Source of the DNA: an uncultured Pelagibacteraceae bacterium
GTDB taxonomy: Bacteria; Pseudomonadota; Alphaproteobacteria; Pelagibacterales; Pelagibacteraceae
Assembly: GCA_902618485.1 (NCBI GenBank)
Contig: CACNAR010000005.1
Span: 61,996 to 125,995 of the forward strand
Direction of reading: 5' to 3'
Length of the DNA: 64,000 nt
Of this stretch, positions 8,495-19,130 are shown one piece after another. The translations under genes were made by a program, and so were the position numbers. The notes beneath the pieces are model-generated. The model searched no databases, was not told where the DNA came from, and was given only the letters and a program-made list of their open reading frames with translations. Position 1 is the stretch's first letter; the number at the start of each line of letters is the position of its first letter.

Positions 8495-11400
8495 TGAGTA
8501 CTTATAAAAAAAATATAGATTTACTCACTAAAAATAATGTTTACTCTAAAGAAATGGAACATGATGCATGTGGTGTAGGGTTAATTGCATCGACAGAGGG
8601 AAAAAAATCAAGAGAAGTTGTAGAGTATGGAATTGAAGCTTTAAAAGCTGTTTGGCATCGAGGTGCTGTTGATGCTGATGGAAAAACGGGTGATGGGGCA
8701 GGAATACATTTAGAAATACCTAAAAATTTTTTTGTAGAAAAAATAGAAGTTACAGGTCACACACACGATGGTTCTGATATTTGTGTTGGGATGATTTTTT
8801 TACCCAGGAATGATTATGCTTCACAGGAAAGCTGTAAAACCATTGTAGAAAGTGAGTTAACCAAAAATGATTTTAGTATTTATGGTTGGAGGCAGGTGCC
8901 TGTTAATCCAAAAGTTTTAGGGGAAAAGGCTCTTCAAACTATGCCAGAGATAATTCAAGTGCTTTTCAAAGCAAATAATAAAAATCTACTTGATAAAGAT
9001 CTTGAGAGAAAAATTTATGAAACAAGAAAAAAAATTGAGAATAAAGCATTCAATTTATCATTAAATAACTTTTATATTTGTTCAATAAGCGCTAAATCAA
9101 TTATCTATAAAGGCATGTTTTTAGCTGAGGCTATTTCAGATTTTTTCTTGGATTTAAAGGATGAGAGATTTATTTCAAGATTTGCAATTTTTCATCAGAG
9201 ATTTTCAACTAACACCGCTCCGAGCTGGAGTTTGGCTCAACCGTTTAGAGCAGTCGCCCATAATGGTGAAATTAATACTTACAAAGGAAATAAAAACTGG
9301 ATGAGAGTTCATGAACAAGAGATGAGTAGTCCTTTTTTTGAAAATATTGAAAATTTAAAGCCAGTTATACAAAAAGGAGTTTCAGATTCTGCAGCCCTAG
9401 ATAATGTTTTTGAGTTATTAAATAAATCAGGTCAACCTGCGCCTTTAGCAAAATTAATGATGATCCCTGATGCTTGGTCAAAAAGAAATAAAACTCTTCC
9501 AAAAAACCATCAACAACTGTTTAATTTTTTAAATAGCACTATGGAACCTTGGGATGGTCCTGCAGCAATTGCTGCAACAGACAATGAATGGGTTATTGCA
9601 GCAAATGACCGTAATGGTTTAAGACCCTTAAGGTACGCAATAACAAAAGATAAATTTCTATTTGCTGGATCTGAAACTGGAATGATTGAATTAAATGAAA
9701 AAAGAATTTTATCAAAAGGTAGACTAGGTCCGGGTGAGATAATTGGGGTTAGAATTGAAAAAGGTAAATTATTTACCAATAACCAAATTAAAGACTATTT
9801 GGCAAAAGAATATAAACATTTTAATTCTCAGATAATAGATTTAGATGAAAAATTGTCCATTTCAAACGAGAAATATAATTTTGATGGCGAAGATCTAAGG
9901 AGACGACAACACACTTTTGGAATAAGCTTAGAAGACTTAGAGCTAATTTTACATCCAATGGCAGAAGACGCCAAAGAAGCGACAGGTTCTATGGGTGATG
10001 ATACGCCTCTAGCAGTTTTATCAGATAAATACAGACCGCTTTATCATTTTTTTAGACAAAACTTTAGCCAAGTGACTAACCCACCGATTGATTCTCTAAG
10101 AGAAAATAAAGTTATGAGTTTGAAAACTAGATTTGGTAATCTTGGGAATATTTTAGATTTTGATACCTTAACGAAAGAAAATATTTATGTTTTGAATAGC
10201 CCAGTATTATCGAATTCACAATTTAATAAATTTATTAATTTTTTTGGCAAAAATTCTGTTTCTATAGATTGTACTTTTTCGAATGAGAAAAATTTATTTG
10301 ACTCTATTAAAAGGATCCAAAAAGAGTCAGAAATTGCTGTTAGACAGGGTGTGACACAATTAGTTTTAAGTGACAAAGATATTTCGGATAAGAGAATGCC
10401 TATGCCAATGTTGTTATGCGTTGGAGCGATTAATACTTTTTTAATTGAGAAAAAATTGAGGGGATATGTTTCAATTAATGTTCAATCTGGTGAGGCGTTA
10501 GACACCCACTCTTTTGCAACATTGATAGGAGTTGGAGCTACTACAGTTAATCCATATATAGCTTTTGATAGTTTATATCAAAGACATGAGAAAAAGTTAT
10601 TTGGTCAGTATAGTTTTGATGAATGTGTTGAAAGGTACATCAAATCAGTGAATGCAGGATTATTAAAAATCATGTCAAAAATGGGTATCTCTGTTTTAAG
10701 TTCTTATAGGGGTGGATGTAATTTTGAGACTGTTGGTCTAAGCAGATCAATAGTTGATGATTATTTTCCAGGAGTTACCTCAAAAATTTCTGGTATTGGA
10801 TTGTCAGGAATTGAAAAAAAAATACGTGCAATACATAAAGAAGCATTTGAGAGTACTGATACGGTTTTGCCTATTGGTGGTATTTATAGATACAGAAAAA
10901 ATGGAGAAACTCACCAATATCAAGGTAGATTAATCCACTTATTACAGAGTGCAGTGGGGTCAAATTCTTATTCAGCATATAAAAAATATGCTGAGGGAAT
11001 ATATAACTTGCCACCAATTAATTTAAGGGATTTGATTGATTTTAGAAAAAAAAAATTAGGCCCATCTATTCAAATTTCTGAGGTTGAACCGATAGAAAAA
11101 ATATTAAAGAGATTTGGTAGTGGAAGTATGTCTCATGGAGCATTATCTAAGGAGGCACATGAAACTTTGGCTATTGGGATGAATAGGATTAAAGGTGCAT
11201 CCTGTAGCGGAGAAGGTGGTGAAGATGCAAATAGATTCAAAATCATGGACACTGGTGATAGTGCGAATTCGAGAGTGAAGCAAATCGCATCTGCAAGATT
11301 TGGTGTAACTATAAATTATTTAAACAATTGTAATGAAATTGAGATTAAAATTGCTCAAGGTGCAAAACCTGGTGAGGGTGGTCAATTACCAGGATTTAAA

Positions 11401-12999
11401 GTAACAGATGAAATTGCTAAGCTAAGACATTCAACGCCAGGCGTAACATTAATTTCTCCACCTCCACATCATGATATTTATTCAATTGAAGATTTAGCTC
11501 AGCTTATTTATGATTTAAAACAAATTAACCCAAAGGCACGAATTGGAGTTAAATTAGTTGCGTCATCAGGCGTAGGTACTATTGCAGCTGGAGTGGCTAA
11601 AGCTAAAGCTGATATAATTTTAATTTCAGGACATAATGGAGGAACTGGAGCTACACCACAAACGAGTGTAAAATATGTAGGCATTCCTTGGGAAATGGGA
11701 CTTACAGAGGCAAATCAAGTTTTGACATTAAATAATCTAAGACACAAAGTTACTTTAAGAACTGATGGAGGCATTAAAACGGGAAGAGATGTTGTTATTG
11801 CAGCTATGATGGGTGCAGAGGAATATGGTGTAGCAACTACTGCTTTAGTGGCGATGGGTTGCATTATGGTAAGGCAATGTCATTCAAATACTTGTCCTGT
11901 AGGAGTATGTACACAAGATGAAAAACTAAGAGAAAAATTTACTGGGACTCCTGATAAAGTAGTAAATTTGTTTACGTTTATCGCTACAGAGGTAAGAGAA
12001 ATTTTAGCTTCACTTGGTTTTAAATCCTTAAATGAAGTTATCGGTCGAACAGATTTATTGATGCAAGTAAGTAAAGCCTCGCCCAATCTAGATGATTTAG
12101 ATCTTAATCCATTATTTGTACAAGCAGACCCTGGTAATAACAAGAGGTACTGCGAGATATCAGAAATTAACGAAGTTCCAGATACGCTGGATCAAGAGAT
12201 TTGGCCTCAAATAGAAAAGGCTTTAGATAACTCTGAGAAAATAAATAATGAGTTTTTAATTCAAAATACGAATAGAGCTGTGGGTACTAGAATTTCACAT
12301 CACTTGTATAAAAAATATGGCTATGAAAAATTAGAGGAAAATTTTTTAACTCTTGATTTTAAAGGTTCAGCTGGACAATCTTTTGGGGCATTTACAGCTA
12401 AAGGACTTAAACTTAATTTAAAAGGTGATGCAAATGATTACGTTGGTAAAGGTTTATCAGGAGCCACCATTTCAATAAAACTTCCTGATGAAAGTAATTT
12501 GATATCAAATGAGAATACTATTATTGGTAACACAGTTCTTTATGGTGCAACGTCAGGAAAACTCTTTGCAGCCGGTCAAGCCGGGGATAGATTTGCAGTA
12601 AGAAATTCTGGTGCAATAACTGTTATCGAAGGTTGTGACTCAAATGGTTGTGAATATATGACAGGTGGAACGGCAGTAATTCTTGGAGATGTTGGAGATA
12701 ATTTTGCAGCTGGTATGACAGGGGGTATGGCTTTTATTTATGATAAATCAAAAGAATTTGAAAAAAAAGTAAACCCCGACTCAGTTGTATGGCAAAATGT
12801 AGAGACTGAATATTGGTCAAAATTTTTAAAAGAATTAGTACTCGAACATAGTAATGAAACTGGATCTAATTTGTCAAAAAAAATAATTGATGATTTTGAG
12901 AACGAGTTAAAGAATTTTGTACAGGTTTGCCCAAAAGAAATGATAGATAAACTTAAAAACCCAATTTCTACAAAAACAAAAATACAAAAAGTTAGCTAA
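8494..12999 (+). CDS. gltB: glutamate synthase (NADPH) large subunit
   Basis: Alpha subunit of GOGAT, 1501 residues. It hydrolyses glutamine, channels ammonia and reductively aminates 2-oxoglutarate to give glutamate. The N-terminal nucleophile Cys26 (DACGVGLIA) implies removal of a 25-residue propeptide, as in this Ntn-type amidotransferase family. The central and FMN-binding domains follow. The 3Fe-4S site shows Cys1123, Cys1129 and Cys1134 (CIMVRQCHSNTC), the spacing known from Azospirillum GltB. The C-terminal glycine-rich beta-helix (GXXG repeats such as GGTAVILGDVGDNFAAG) is intact. It overlaps gltD by one base, so translation is probably coupled. The 3' end overlaps a convergent hydrolase gene by 8 bases. 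Confidence 0.96.
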   Translation: MSTYKKNIDLLTKNNVYSKEMEHDACGVGLIASTEGKKSREVVEYGIEALKAVWHRGAVDADGKTGDGAGIHLEIPKNFFVEKIEVTGHTHDGSDICVGMIFLPRNDYASQESCKTIVESELTKNDFSIYGWRQVPVNPKVLGEKALQTMPEIIQVLFKANNKNLLDKDLERKIYETRKKIENKAFNLSLNNFYICSISAKSIIYKGMFLAEAISDFFLDLKDERFISRFAIFHQRFSTNTAPSWSLAQPFRAVAHNGEINTYKGNKNWMRVHEQEMSSPFFENIENLKPVIQKGVSDSAALDNVFELLNKSGQPAPLAKLMMIPDAWSKRNKTLPKNHQQLFNFLNSTMEPWDGPAAIAATDNEWVIAANDRNGLRPLRYAITKDKFLFAGSETGMIELNEKRILSKGRLGPGEIIGVRIEKGKLFTNNQIKDYLAKEYKHFNSQIIDLDEKLSISNEKYNFDGEDLRRRQHTFGISLEDLELILHPMAEDAKEATGSMGDDTPLAVLSDKYRPLYHFFRQNFSQVTNPPIDSLRENKVMSLKTRFGNLGNILDFDTLTKENIYVLNSPVLSNSQFNKFINFFGKNSVSIDCTFSNEKNLFDSIKRIQKESEIAVRQGVTQLVLSDKDISDKRMPMPMLLCVGAINTFLIEKKLRGYVSINVQSGEALDTHSFATLIGVGATTVNPYIAFDSLYQRHEKKLFGQYSFDECVERYIKSVNAGLLKIMSKMGISVLSSYRGGCNFETVGLSRSIVDDYFPGVTSKISGIGLSGIEKKIRAIHKEAFESTDTVLPIGGIYRYRKNGETHQYQGRLIHLLQSAVGSNSYSAYKKYAEGIYNLPPINLRDLIDFRKKKLGPSIQISEVEPIEKILKRFGSGSMSHGALSKEAHETLAIGMNRIKGASCSGEGGEDANRFKIMDTGDSANSRVKQIASARFGVTINYLNNCNEIEIKIAQGAKPGEGGQLPGFKVTDEIAKLRHSTPGVTLISPPPHHDIYSIEDLAQLIYDLKQINPKARIGVKLVASSGVGTIAAGVAKAKADIILISGHNGGTGATPQTSVKYVGIPWEMGLTEANQVLTLNNLRHKVTLRTDGGIKTGRDVVIAAMMGAEEYGVATTALVAMGCIMVRQCHSNTCPVGVCTQDEKLREKFTGTPDKVVNLFTFIATEVREILASLGFKSLNEVIGRTDLLMQVSKASPNLDDLDLNPLFVQADPGNNKRYCEISEINEVPDTLDQEIWPQIEKALDNSEKINNEFLIQNTNRAVGTRISHHLYKKYGYEKLEENFLTLDFKGSAGQSFGAFTAKGLKLNLKGDANDYVGKGLSGATISIKLPDESNLISNENTIIGNTVLYGATSGKLFAAGQAGDRFAVRNSGAITVIEGCDSNGCEYMTGGTAVILGDVGDNFAAGMTGGMAFIYDKSKEFEKKVNPDSVVWQNVETEYWSKFLKELVLEHSNETGSNLSKKIIDDFENELKNFVQVCPKEMIDKLKNPISTKTKIQKVS

Positions 13000-13738
13000 T
13001 TATTAATTTTAATTCTCTTTTCAATATTTTAAGCCATTTGGGTGAAGACAAACTATGATCACCGTTTTTTACAATTACTAATTTCTTTTTTTTCGATTTA
13101 AACATTTTCAGAATTTTTTTTGAGTAAATTACAGGAACAGACTCATCTTTACTCCCATGAACCATTGTTACATTTACATTTTGATTTATTTTTTTGTTTA
13201 AAACTTTGTTTTTTTTCCCATCTTTTATTAATTGTTGGGTAATTAGATAAGTGTAGTCACCATATTTAAGAGGATATATGCCATTTTTGATTATTTCCAA
13301 TTTAATTTTTTTTGTAAATTTCTTCCACATTAAGTGTTCTAGAAATTCGGGCGCAGACCCAATTCCTAAAAAACCTACGATTTGTTTCTTAAAATATTTA
13401 AATTGATTTAATGAAATCCAAGAACCCATGCTTGACCCAATTAATATTATGTTATTTTTTTTGACAATTTTTCTAATTAGTTGTGAAGTTTCATTTGTCC
13501 ATTTGGTTATATTTCCATGAATAAATTTTCCTGATGATCTTCCATGGCCTGAATATTCTAAAGCTAAAAAACCTAAATTATTTTTTTTTGCAAATCTTAA
13601 AAAAGCTTTAGGTTTTTGACCCTCTAGGTCTGATTTAAAACCATGAAGAAAAACAAGATAAGTGTTTTTCTTCTTAAAATTCGTCAAATATCTTATTCTT
13701 TTGGTTTTTGTTAGTTTTAAGTATTTAAACTTAGTCAT
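12992..13738 (-). CDS. alpha/beta-hydrolase fold protein
   Basis: Cytosolic 248-residue alpha/beta hydrolase. Features in order: the oxyanion strand VFLHGFKSDLEG, the nucleophile elbow GSSMGSW with the catalytic Ser, VHGSKDESVPV where the acid is expected, and NGDHSLSSPKW with the catalytic His. No lid insertion or signal peptide is evident, and the C-terminus is Lys-rich. The family includes esterases, thioesterases and acyl-peptidases, so the substrate is open. It is transcribed alone, divergent from the glycosyltransferase at 13781, and its 3' end overlaps gltB by 8 bases. Confidence 0.8.
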   Translation of the reverse strand: MTKFKYLKLTKTKRIRYLTNFKKKNTYLVFLHGFKSDLEGQKPKAFLRFAKKNNLGFLALEYSGHGRSSGKFIHGNITKWTNETSQLIRKIVKKNNIILIGSSMGSWISLNQFKYFKKQIVGFLGIGSAPEFLEHLMWKKFTKKIKLEIIKNGIYPLKYGDYTYLITQQLIKDGKKNKVLNKKINQNVNVTMVHGSKDESVPVIYSKKILKMFKSKKKKLVIVKNGDHSLSSPKWLKILKRELKLIIS

Positions 13739-13780
13739 AAAAGTTTATTAGTTATTTCGATTATTATATAATTAATTCCA

Positions 13781-14935
13781 ATGTCATTTAATTTAAAAGT
13801 TTTACAAGTTATCCCCAAACTAGGCTACGGGGGGGCTGAAACCGGTTGTTATGATATTGCTCATTATCTTCCAGAAAATAACTGTAAATCTTTCATAGTT
13901 ACAAGTGGTGGCGAGCTAACAAAATTTATAGATAGGAAAAAAGTAAAACTAATTAAATTACCTGTTCATAGCAAAAATCCTTTTTTAATTTTATTAAACT
14001 CAATAATTTTAGTTTTTATTATTTTATTTTACAATATATCCATAGTTCACGCTCGAAGTAGAGCACCAGCCTGGTCATGTTTAATTGCAACTAAATTAAC
14101 GGGAAGAAAATTCGTAACAACCTTCCATGGTACATATAATTTCAACGGAAAAATTAAAAAATTTTATAATTCAGTTATGGTTAGGTCAGATCTTGTTATA
14201 GCTGGATCTAATTTTATTTTTTCCCACATTAAAGAAAAATATTCGAATCTCGTTGATGTAAAAAAAAAATTACTTGTAATATTTAGAGGTGTAAATGTTG
14301 ATTATTTTGACTCCAGCACAATGTTAGAAAAGGATGAAAAAAAATTATTGAATGAATGGGGTATATTAGAAAATAAAAAGATTATTTTGTTACCTGGTAG
14401 ATTAACACCCTGGAAGGGTCAGGAACTATTTATTGAAGCGATAAATTTAGTTAACATTGAATTAGGTTACGAGGCATTTTATGCAGTAGTCTTAGGTAAT
14501 GATCAAGGACGAAATGCGTATAAAAAAAAGTTACATCATCTTTGTGAACAATTCAAAACTTCTAACCAAGTAAAATTTATTGACTCATGTAAAAATATGG
14601 CTTTGGCTTATAAAGTTTCAGATATAATTGTTTCAGCATCAATTGAACCGGAGGCATTTGGGCGAGTTGCAGTAGAAGCTCAATCAATGGAAAAGCTGAT
14701 AATTGCTAGTAATATCGGTGGATCAAATGAAACTGTGATTAATGAAAAAACAGGTTTATTGTTTCAGTCTGGAGATCCAAAATCTTTAAGTAAAAAAATA
14801 ATCCAAGCTTTAACTATGGATGAAAGCTTATTGAAAACTATGGGTATTGAAGGTAGAAAAAACATTGTAAAAAAATTTAATGTTGAAAAAATGTGCTTTT
14901 CTACTTATTCAGAATATAAAAAATTAGTTAATTAA
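13781..14935 (+). CDS. glycosyltransferase family 4
   Basis: GT-B fold retaining glycosyltransferase of 384 residues, likely acting on a lipid-linked or envelope glycan at the cytoplasmic face of the membrane. The N-terminal domain starts with LQVIPKLGYGGAETG, the acceptor-domain loop common to family GT4. The nucleotide-sugar domain has LLPGRLTPWKGQELFIEA and the donor-binding signature EPEAFGRVAVEAQSM with its conserved Glu. A hydrophobic stretch at about residues 66-85 may contact the membrane. The stop is followed directly by the thrS ATG (TAAATG), so it heads the thrS transcript or shares it. Donor and acceptor sugars cannot be read from sequence. Confidence 0.85.
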   Translation: MSFNLKVLQVIPKLGYGGAETGCYDIAHYLPENNCKSFIVTSGGELTKFIDRKKVKLIKLPVHSKNPFLILLNSIILVFIILFYNISIVHARSRAPAWSCLIATKLTGRKFVTTFHGTYNFNGKIKKFYNSVMVRSDLVIAGSNFIFSHIKEKYSNLVDVKKKLLVIFRGVNVDYFDSSTMLEKDEKKLLNEWGILENKKIILLPGRLTPWKGQELFIEAINLVNIELGYEAFYAVVLGNDQGRNAYKKKLHHLCEQFKTSNQVKFIDSCKNMALAYKVSDIIVSASIEPEAFGRVAVEAQSMEKLIIASNIGGSNETVINEKTGLLFQSGDPKSLSKKIIQALTMDESLLKTMGIEGRKNIVKKFNVEKMCFSTYSEYKKLVN

Positions 14936-16849
14936 ATGCTTACAATAAAATTACCAGATGGAAATAATCTTAAGTTTCCAAAAGAGGTCACAGGTTTAGA
15001 AATTGCAGAAAAAATAAGCAAATCTCTTTATAAAGAAGCCTTGATAATGAGTGTAAATGGCGAGTTAAAAGATTTATACTTTTTGATTAAAGAAGATTCT
15101 CTAGTAAAAATTTTTACTGCAAAAGATCCAGAGGGATTAGAAGTCATTAGACACGATGCTGCTCACATTATGGCTATGTCTGTTCAAGAACTATATCCTG
15201 GAACCCAAGTTACCATTGGACCAGTGATAGAGAATGGATTTTATTATGATTTTGCAAGAAAAGATCCATTTACTGATGAAGATCTTAAAAAAATTGAGAA
15301 AAGAATGTCAGAAATAATAGACAAGGACGTAAAAACAAGAAGAGAAGTTTGGGATAGAGATAAAGCAATTAAGCATTTTAAAAAGATTGGAGAAAAATAT
15401 AAGGCAGAAATCATAGAAAGTATTCCTGAAAGTGAAGAGCTTTCAATTTACCATCACGGTGATACTTGGCACGATTTATGTCGAGGGCCACATTTGTTAT
15501 CCTCTGGTAAAATTGGTAAAGCTTTTAAACTTACAAAAGTATCAGGAGCATACTGGCGTGGTGATTCTAATAATGAAATGCTTCAAAGAATTTATGGAAC
15601 TGGCTGGGCAACTAAAAAAGACTTAGATGATTATTTAAAAAGAATTGAAGAAGCTGAGAAAAGAGATCATAGAAAATTGGGTAAAGAAATGGATTTATTT
15701 CATTTTAGAGAGGAAAGTCCTGGCTCTGTTTTTTGGCATGAAAAAGGTTGGGCACTTTTTCAAAAACTTATTAGTTATTTAAGAGCTAAACAAGATAAAG
15801 CAGGATACAAAGAAGTAAATACACCAGAGGTATTAGACAGATTACTTTGGGAAAAATCTGGTCACTGGGAAAAATATGGGCAAAATATGTATACATCTCA
15901 AACACCTGATGAAAAAGTTTTTGCTATCAAGCCTATGAATTGTCCAGGTCATATTCAAGTCTTTAATCAAGGTCTTAAAAGTTATAGAGATTTACCACTA
16001 AGAATTACAGAATTTGGAAAAGTTCATAGATATGAACCTTCAGGTGCACTTCATGGCCTTTTAAGAGTCAGAGCTTTTACTCAAGATGATGCACATATTT
16101 TTTGCTCAGAAGATCAAATAACAAGCGAATGTTTAAACGTAACAAATTTAATTTTAGATATTTATAAAGATTTAGGATTTGAAAAAGTTATTTTGAAATA
16201 TGCAGACAGACCCGAGATAAGAGTTGGTGAAGATCATGTTTGGGATAAAGCAGAGGCATCTTTGTTAGAAGCAGTTAAAGCTACTAAACTTGAATATAGC
16301 ATCAATAAAGGGGAAGGTGCTTTCTATGGACCTAAAATTGAATTCGTTTTAAGAGACGCAATCGGTAGAGATTGGCAATGTGGTACAGTACAAGTTGATT
16401 TAAATTTACCTGGGAGATTAGATGCTTCTTATGTGGATAAGAATGGAGCAAAAAAAGTACCAGTAATGTTACATAGGGCAATGTTTGGTTCACTTGAGAG
16501 ATTTATTGGAATATTAATTGAAAATTATGCTGGCAAATTCCCATTTTGGATTTCTCCTTTACAAACTGTGGTGATACCCATCTCTGAAGACTTTGAGAAC
16601 TATGCAAAAGAAGTAACTAAGAAAATAAAAGATGCAGGTATAAGTTCAATTGTTGACTTAAAAAAGCATAATCTAAATTATAAAATTAGAGAACATTCTT
16701 TAGCAAAAATACCAATTCTACTGATTTGTGGTAAAAAAGAAGTTGACAGTAATAGTGTAACCATTAGAAGATTGGACTCTAATAAACAAGAAAACATGAA
16801 ATTAGATTTATTTTTAAAAAGTTTTTCTGCACTAAACAAAGTATCATAA
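14936..16849 (+). CDS. thrS: threonyl-tRNA synthetase
   Basis: Class II synthetase charging tRNA-Thr, 637 residues, normal for the bacterial enzyme. An N-terminal TGS domain (1-60) is followed by the editing domain with H73xxxH77 (HDAAH) and the second editing motif around HHGDTWHDLCRGPHL. The catalytic core contains MNCPGH with the zinc-binding Cys, RVRAFTQDDAHIFC and the motif 3 region LHRAMFGSLERF. The C-terminal anticodon-binding domain ends the protein. It begins the run thrS-infC-rpmI-rplT-pheS-pheT, an ancient translation cluster. It directly abuts the upstream glycosyltransferase gene. Confidence 0.96.
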   Translation: MLTIKLPDGNNLKFPKEVTGLEIAEKISKSLYKEALIMSVNGELKDLYFLIKEDSLVKIFTAKDPEGLEVIRHDAAHIMAMSVQELYPGTQVTIGPVIENGFYYDFARKDPFTDEDLKKIEKRMSEIIDKDVKTRREVWDRDKAIKHFKKIGEKYKAEIIESIPESEELSIYHHGDTWHDLCRGPHLLSSGKIGKAFKLTKVSGAYWRGDSNNEMLQRIYGTGWATKKDLDDYLKRIEEAEKRDHRKLGKEMDLFHFREESPGSVFWHEKGWALFQKLISYLRAKQDKAGYKEVNTPEVLDRLLWEKSGHWEKYGQNMYTSQTPDEKVFAIKPMNCPGHIQVFNQGLKSYRDLPLRITEFGKVHRYEPSGALHGLLRVRAFTQDDAHIFCSEDQITSECLNVTNLILDIYKDLGFEKVILKYADRPEIRVGEDHVWDKAEASLLEAVKATKLEYSINKGEGAFYGPKIEFVLRDAIGRDWQCGTVQVDLNLPGRLDASYVDKNGAKKVPVMLHRAMFGSLERFIGILIENYAGKFPFWISPLQTVVIPISEDFENYAKEVTKKIKDAGISSIVDLKKHNLNYKIREHSLAKIPILLICGKKEVDSNSVTIRRLDSNKQENMKLDLFLKSFSALNKVS

Positions 16850-16855
16850 AATTTA

Positions 16856-17401
16856 GTGGCAGACAGCAAACAAAATTATTTTCAAAAAAGAACTAAAGAT
16901 CGTGGTCCGAGATCTAATAATAGAATTTCATCACCCGAAGTTCAGGTAATCGCAAATGATGGAAATAATTTAGGAATTTTGAATACAAATGAGGCAATTA
17001 CAATCGCCAAGAGAGAAGGTTTGGATCTTATAGAAATTTCTCCCAATGCCAATCCACCTGTCTGTAAAATTATGGATATGGGAAAGTTCAAATATGATGC
17101 ACAAAAAAAAGCAAACCTTGCAAAGAAAAAGCAAAAAATAGTTTCACTAAAAGAAATAAAGATGCGACCTGTTACAGAGACCCATGATTATGAATTTAAA
17201 GTAAAAAATGCAAAAAAATTTATTGCTAAAGGTGATAAAGTAAAATTTACAATAAGATTTAAAGGTCGTGAGCTTCAACACTCTCATCTTGGGAACGAGC
17301 TTATGGCTAAGATTAAAGAGGATATGAAAGATATTGGCAAAATAGAATTACATCCAAAGTTTGATGGAAAGCAAATGATTATGGTAATCCAGCCTTTATA
17401 A
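16856..17401 (+). CDS. infC: translation initiation factor IF-3
   Basis: Binds the 30S subunit, prevents premature joining and checks initiator tRNA. The 181-residue protein carries the family signatures RSNNRISSPEVQVI at the N-domain start and DLIEISPNANPPVCKIMDMGKFKYD-type residues at the end of the N-domain, then the basic linker and C-domain. The start is read as GTG at 16856, six bases after the thrS stop. No ATG fits upstream within the gap. A non-ATG start on infC is familiar from E. coli (AUU), where it allows IF-3 autocontrol, so the GTG may be functional. Confidence 0.93.
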   Translation: MADSKQNYFQKRTKDRGPRSNNRISSPEVQVIANDGNNLGILNTNEAITIAKREGLDLIEISPNANPPVCKIMDMGKFKYDAQKKANLAKKKQKIVSLKEIKMRPVTETHDYEFKVKNAKKFIAKGDKVKFTIRFKGRELQHSHLGNELMAKIKEDMKDIGKIELHPKFDGKQMIMVIQPL

Positions 17402-17454
17402 GCCCTAATATAGGTTGTAAATTTATTTCTTTGTATGTATAACCTCGCTCAATT

Positions 17455-17661
17455 ATGCCAAAATTAAAAACAAAAAGCTCAGCAAAAAAAAGATTTAAGA
17501 TATCGGCCAAAGGAAAAGTTATCATGGCCCAGGCTGGCAAAAGGCATGGAATGATTAAAAGAACTAATTCACAAATAAGAAAATTAAGAGGCACTACCAC
17601 AATGTCAAAACAAGATGGAAAAATTGTTAAGTCGTATATGCCTTATAGTTTAAGAGGTTAA
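17455..17661 (+). CDS. rpmI: 50S ribosomal protein L35
   Basis: Small basic ribosomal protein of 68 residues with the L35 hallmarks [15 protein letters not shown] at the N-terminus, the AGKRHGM segment, and a Lys/Arg-rich tail. It sits 53 bases after infC and one base before the rplT start region. In E. coli this gap hosts L20-mediated control. Here only a weak 5-base inverted repeat (AGGTT/AACCT) is visible in it. Confidence 0.95.
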   Translation: MPKLKTKSSAKKRFKISAKGKVIMAQAGKRHGMIKRTNSQIRKLRGTTTMSKQDGKIVKSYMPYSLRG

Positions 17662-17662
17662 A

Positions 17663-18019
17663 ATGGCTAGAGTAAAAAGAGGTGTTACAAGTAGAGCAAA
17701 ACATAAAAAAGTTTTAAAAGCTGTTAAAGGTCAATGGGGTCGAAGAAAAAATACTATTAGAGTTGCAAAACAAGCCATGGAAAAGGCAATGCAATATGCT
17801 TACAGAGATAGAAGAAATAAAAAAAGAGATTTTAAATCTTTGTGGATTCAAAGAATTAATGCAGGTGTGAGAGCTGAAGGATTGACTTATTCCAAATTTA
17901 TTAATGGCCTAAATAAATGTGGAATTAAAATTGATAGAAAAATACTTGCTGAGATAGCTTATGATAGTCCAGAAGCCTTCAAAACTATTGTCCAAAAAGC
18001 ACAATCTGCACTAAATTAA
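17663..18019 (+). CDS. rplT: 50S ribosomal protein L20
   Basis: 23S-rRNA-binding assembly protein of 118 residues, the standard length. The N-terminal basic arm [19 protein letters not shown] and the globular C-domain are both typical; [19 protein letters not shown] is the family centre. It follows rpmI by one base. In many bacteria L20 represses the infC-rpmI-rplT messenger. No structure supporting that can be established here. Confidence 0.96.
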   Translation: MARVKRGVTSRAKHKKVLKAVKGQWGRRKNTIRVAKQAMEKAMQYAYRDRRNKKRDFKSLWIQRINAGVRAEGLTYSKFINGLNKCGIKIDRKILAEIAYDSPEAFKTIVQKAQSALN

Positions 18020-18062
18020 TCTTCACTATTGTTTTATTTCACTGAAGAAATAATCTGTAAAA

Positions 18063-19130
18063 ATGTCAGATCTTAAAAAAATAAAAGATGAACTTTTTTT
18101 GAAACTGAAAAGTAAACTAAACTTGTCAGAGGTAAATCAAATGAAATCCGATTTATTTGGTAAGAATGGATTAGTTTCATCACAATTTAAAAAGATAGGA
18201 ACCATCGCAGAAGCTGAGAGAAAAAAATTCGCCTCAGAACTAAATGTTATTAAAGTTGAATTACAAGATTTAATTAATTTGAAAATAAAGGAAATTGAAA
18301 ACGAGGAAATTAGAGAAAAGTTACAAAAAGAAAAAATTGATATTACTCTGCCTGAGAGACCATTTGTGAGAGGCAAAATTCATCCTGTGTCACAAACAAT
18401 TGATGAAATATCCTCGATTTTTTCTGAAATTGGTTTTAGCGTTGAAGAAGGTCCAGATGTTGAGAGTGAATATAATAATTTTACTGCACTCAATACGCCA
18501 GAAAATCATCCAGCTAGAGATATGCATGATACATTTTATCTTGATGAAAAAAAAGAAAGATTACTACGCACTCATACTTCTCCAGTTCAAATTAGAACAA
18601 TGTTAAAAGACAAACCACCGTTTAAAATAATAGCTCCTGGCAGAACATATAGGTCAGATAGCGATCAAACACACGCACCTATGTTTCATCAGGTTGAGGG
18701 TCTTCATATAGACAAAGATATTAATATGGGACATTTAAAAGGATGTTTAAATTATTTTATTAAGGAATTTTTTGAATTGGATAAAATTAAAATGAGATTT
18801 AGACCAAGTCATTTTCCTTTCACAGAGCCATCTGCTGAAGTTGACATAGGATACGAGATGAAGGATGGCAAAATAATAATTGGTGAAGGCGATCAATGGC
18901 TTGAGATTTTGGGGTGCGGGATGGTACATCCAAACGTTTTAAGAAATGTTAAGGTAGATCCAATAAAGTTTCAAGGATATGCATTTGGGATGGGCATTGA
19001 TAGGTTGGCTATGTTAAAGTATGGAATTAATGATTTAAGAGCTTTTTTCGATTGTGACTATAGATGGTTAAATCATTTCGGATTTGATCCTTTGGATGTA
19101 CCAACAAATTATAGAGGCTTGAGTAGATGA
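18063..19130 (+). CDS. pheS: phenylalanyl-tRNA synthetase alpha subunit
   Basis: Catalytic subunit of the alpha2-beta2 class II enzyme, 355 residues. An N-terminal coiled coil (about 1-95) that would contact tRNA precedes the core. The core shows [43 protein letters not shown] and the motif 3 [15 protein letters not shown]. The ATG at 18063 follows rplT by 43 bases, and the 3' end overlaps pheT by 4 bases (ATGA), so subunit synthesis is coupled. Confidence 0.96.
   Translation: MSDLKKIKDELFLKLKSKLNLSEVNQMKSDLFGKNGLVSSQFKKIGTIAEAERKKFASELNVIKVELQDLINLKIKEIENEEIREKLQKEKIDITLPERPFVRGKIHPVSQTIDEISSIFSEIGFSVEEGPDVESEYNNFTALNTPENHPARDMHDTFYLDEKKERLLRTHTSPVQIRTMLKDKPPFKIIAPGRTYRSDSDQTHAPMFHQVEGLHIDKDINMGHLKGCLNYFIKEFFELDKIKMRFRPSHFPFTEPSAEVDIGYEMKDGKIIIGEGDQWLEILGCGMVHPNVLRNVKVDPIKFQGYAFGMGIDRLAMLKYGINDLRAFFDCDYRWLNHFGFDPLDVPTNYRGLSR

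Noticed and set aside
17402..17454. AGGTT/AACCT repeat between infC and rpmI as an L20 control element
   Set aside because: Five-base arms 24 apart in AT-rich sequence are not distinguishable from chance.
18020..18048. TCTTCA...TGAAGA inverted repeat after rplT as a terminator
   Set aside because: Six-base arms with a 17-base loop and no T run; pheS probably shares the transcript.
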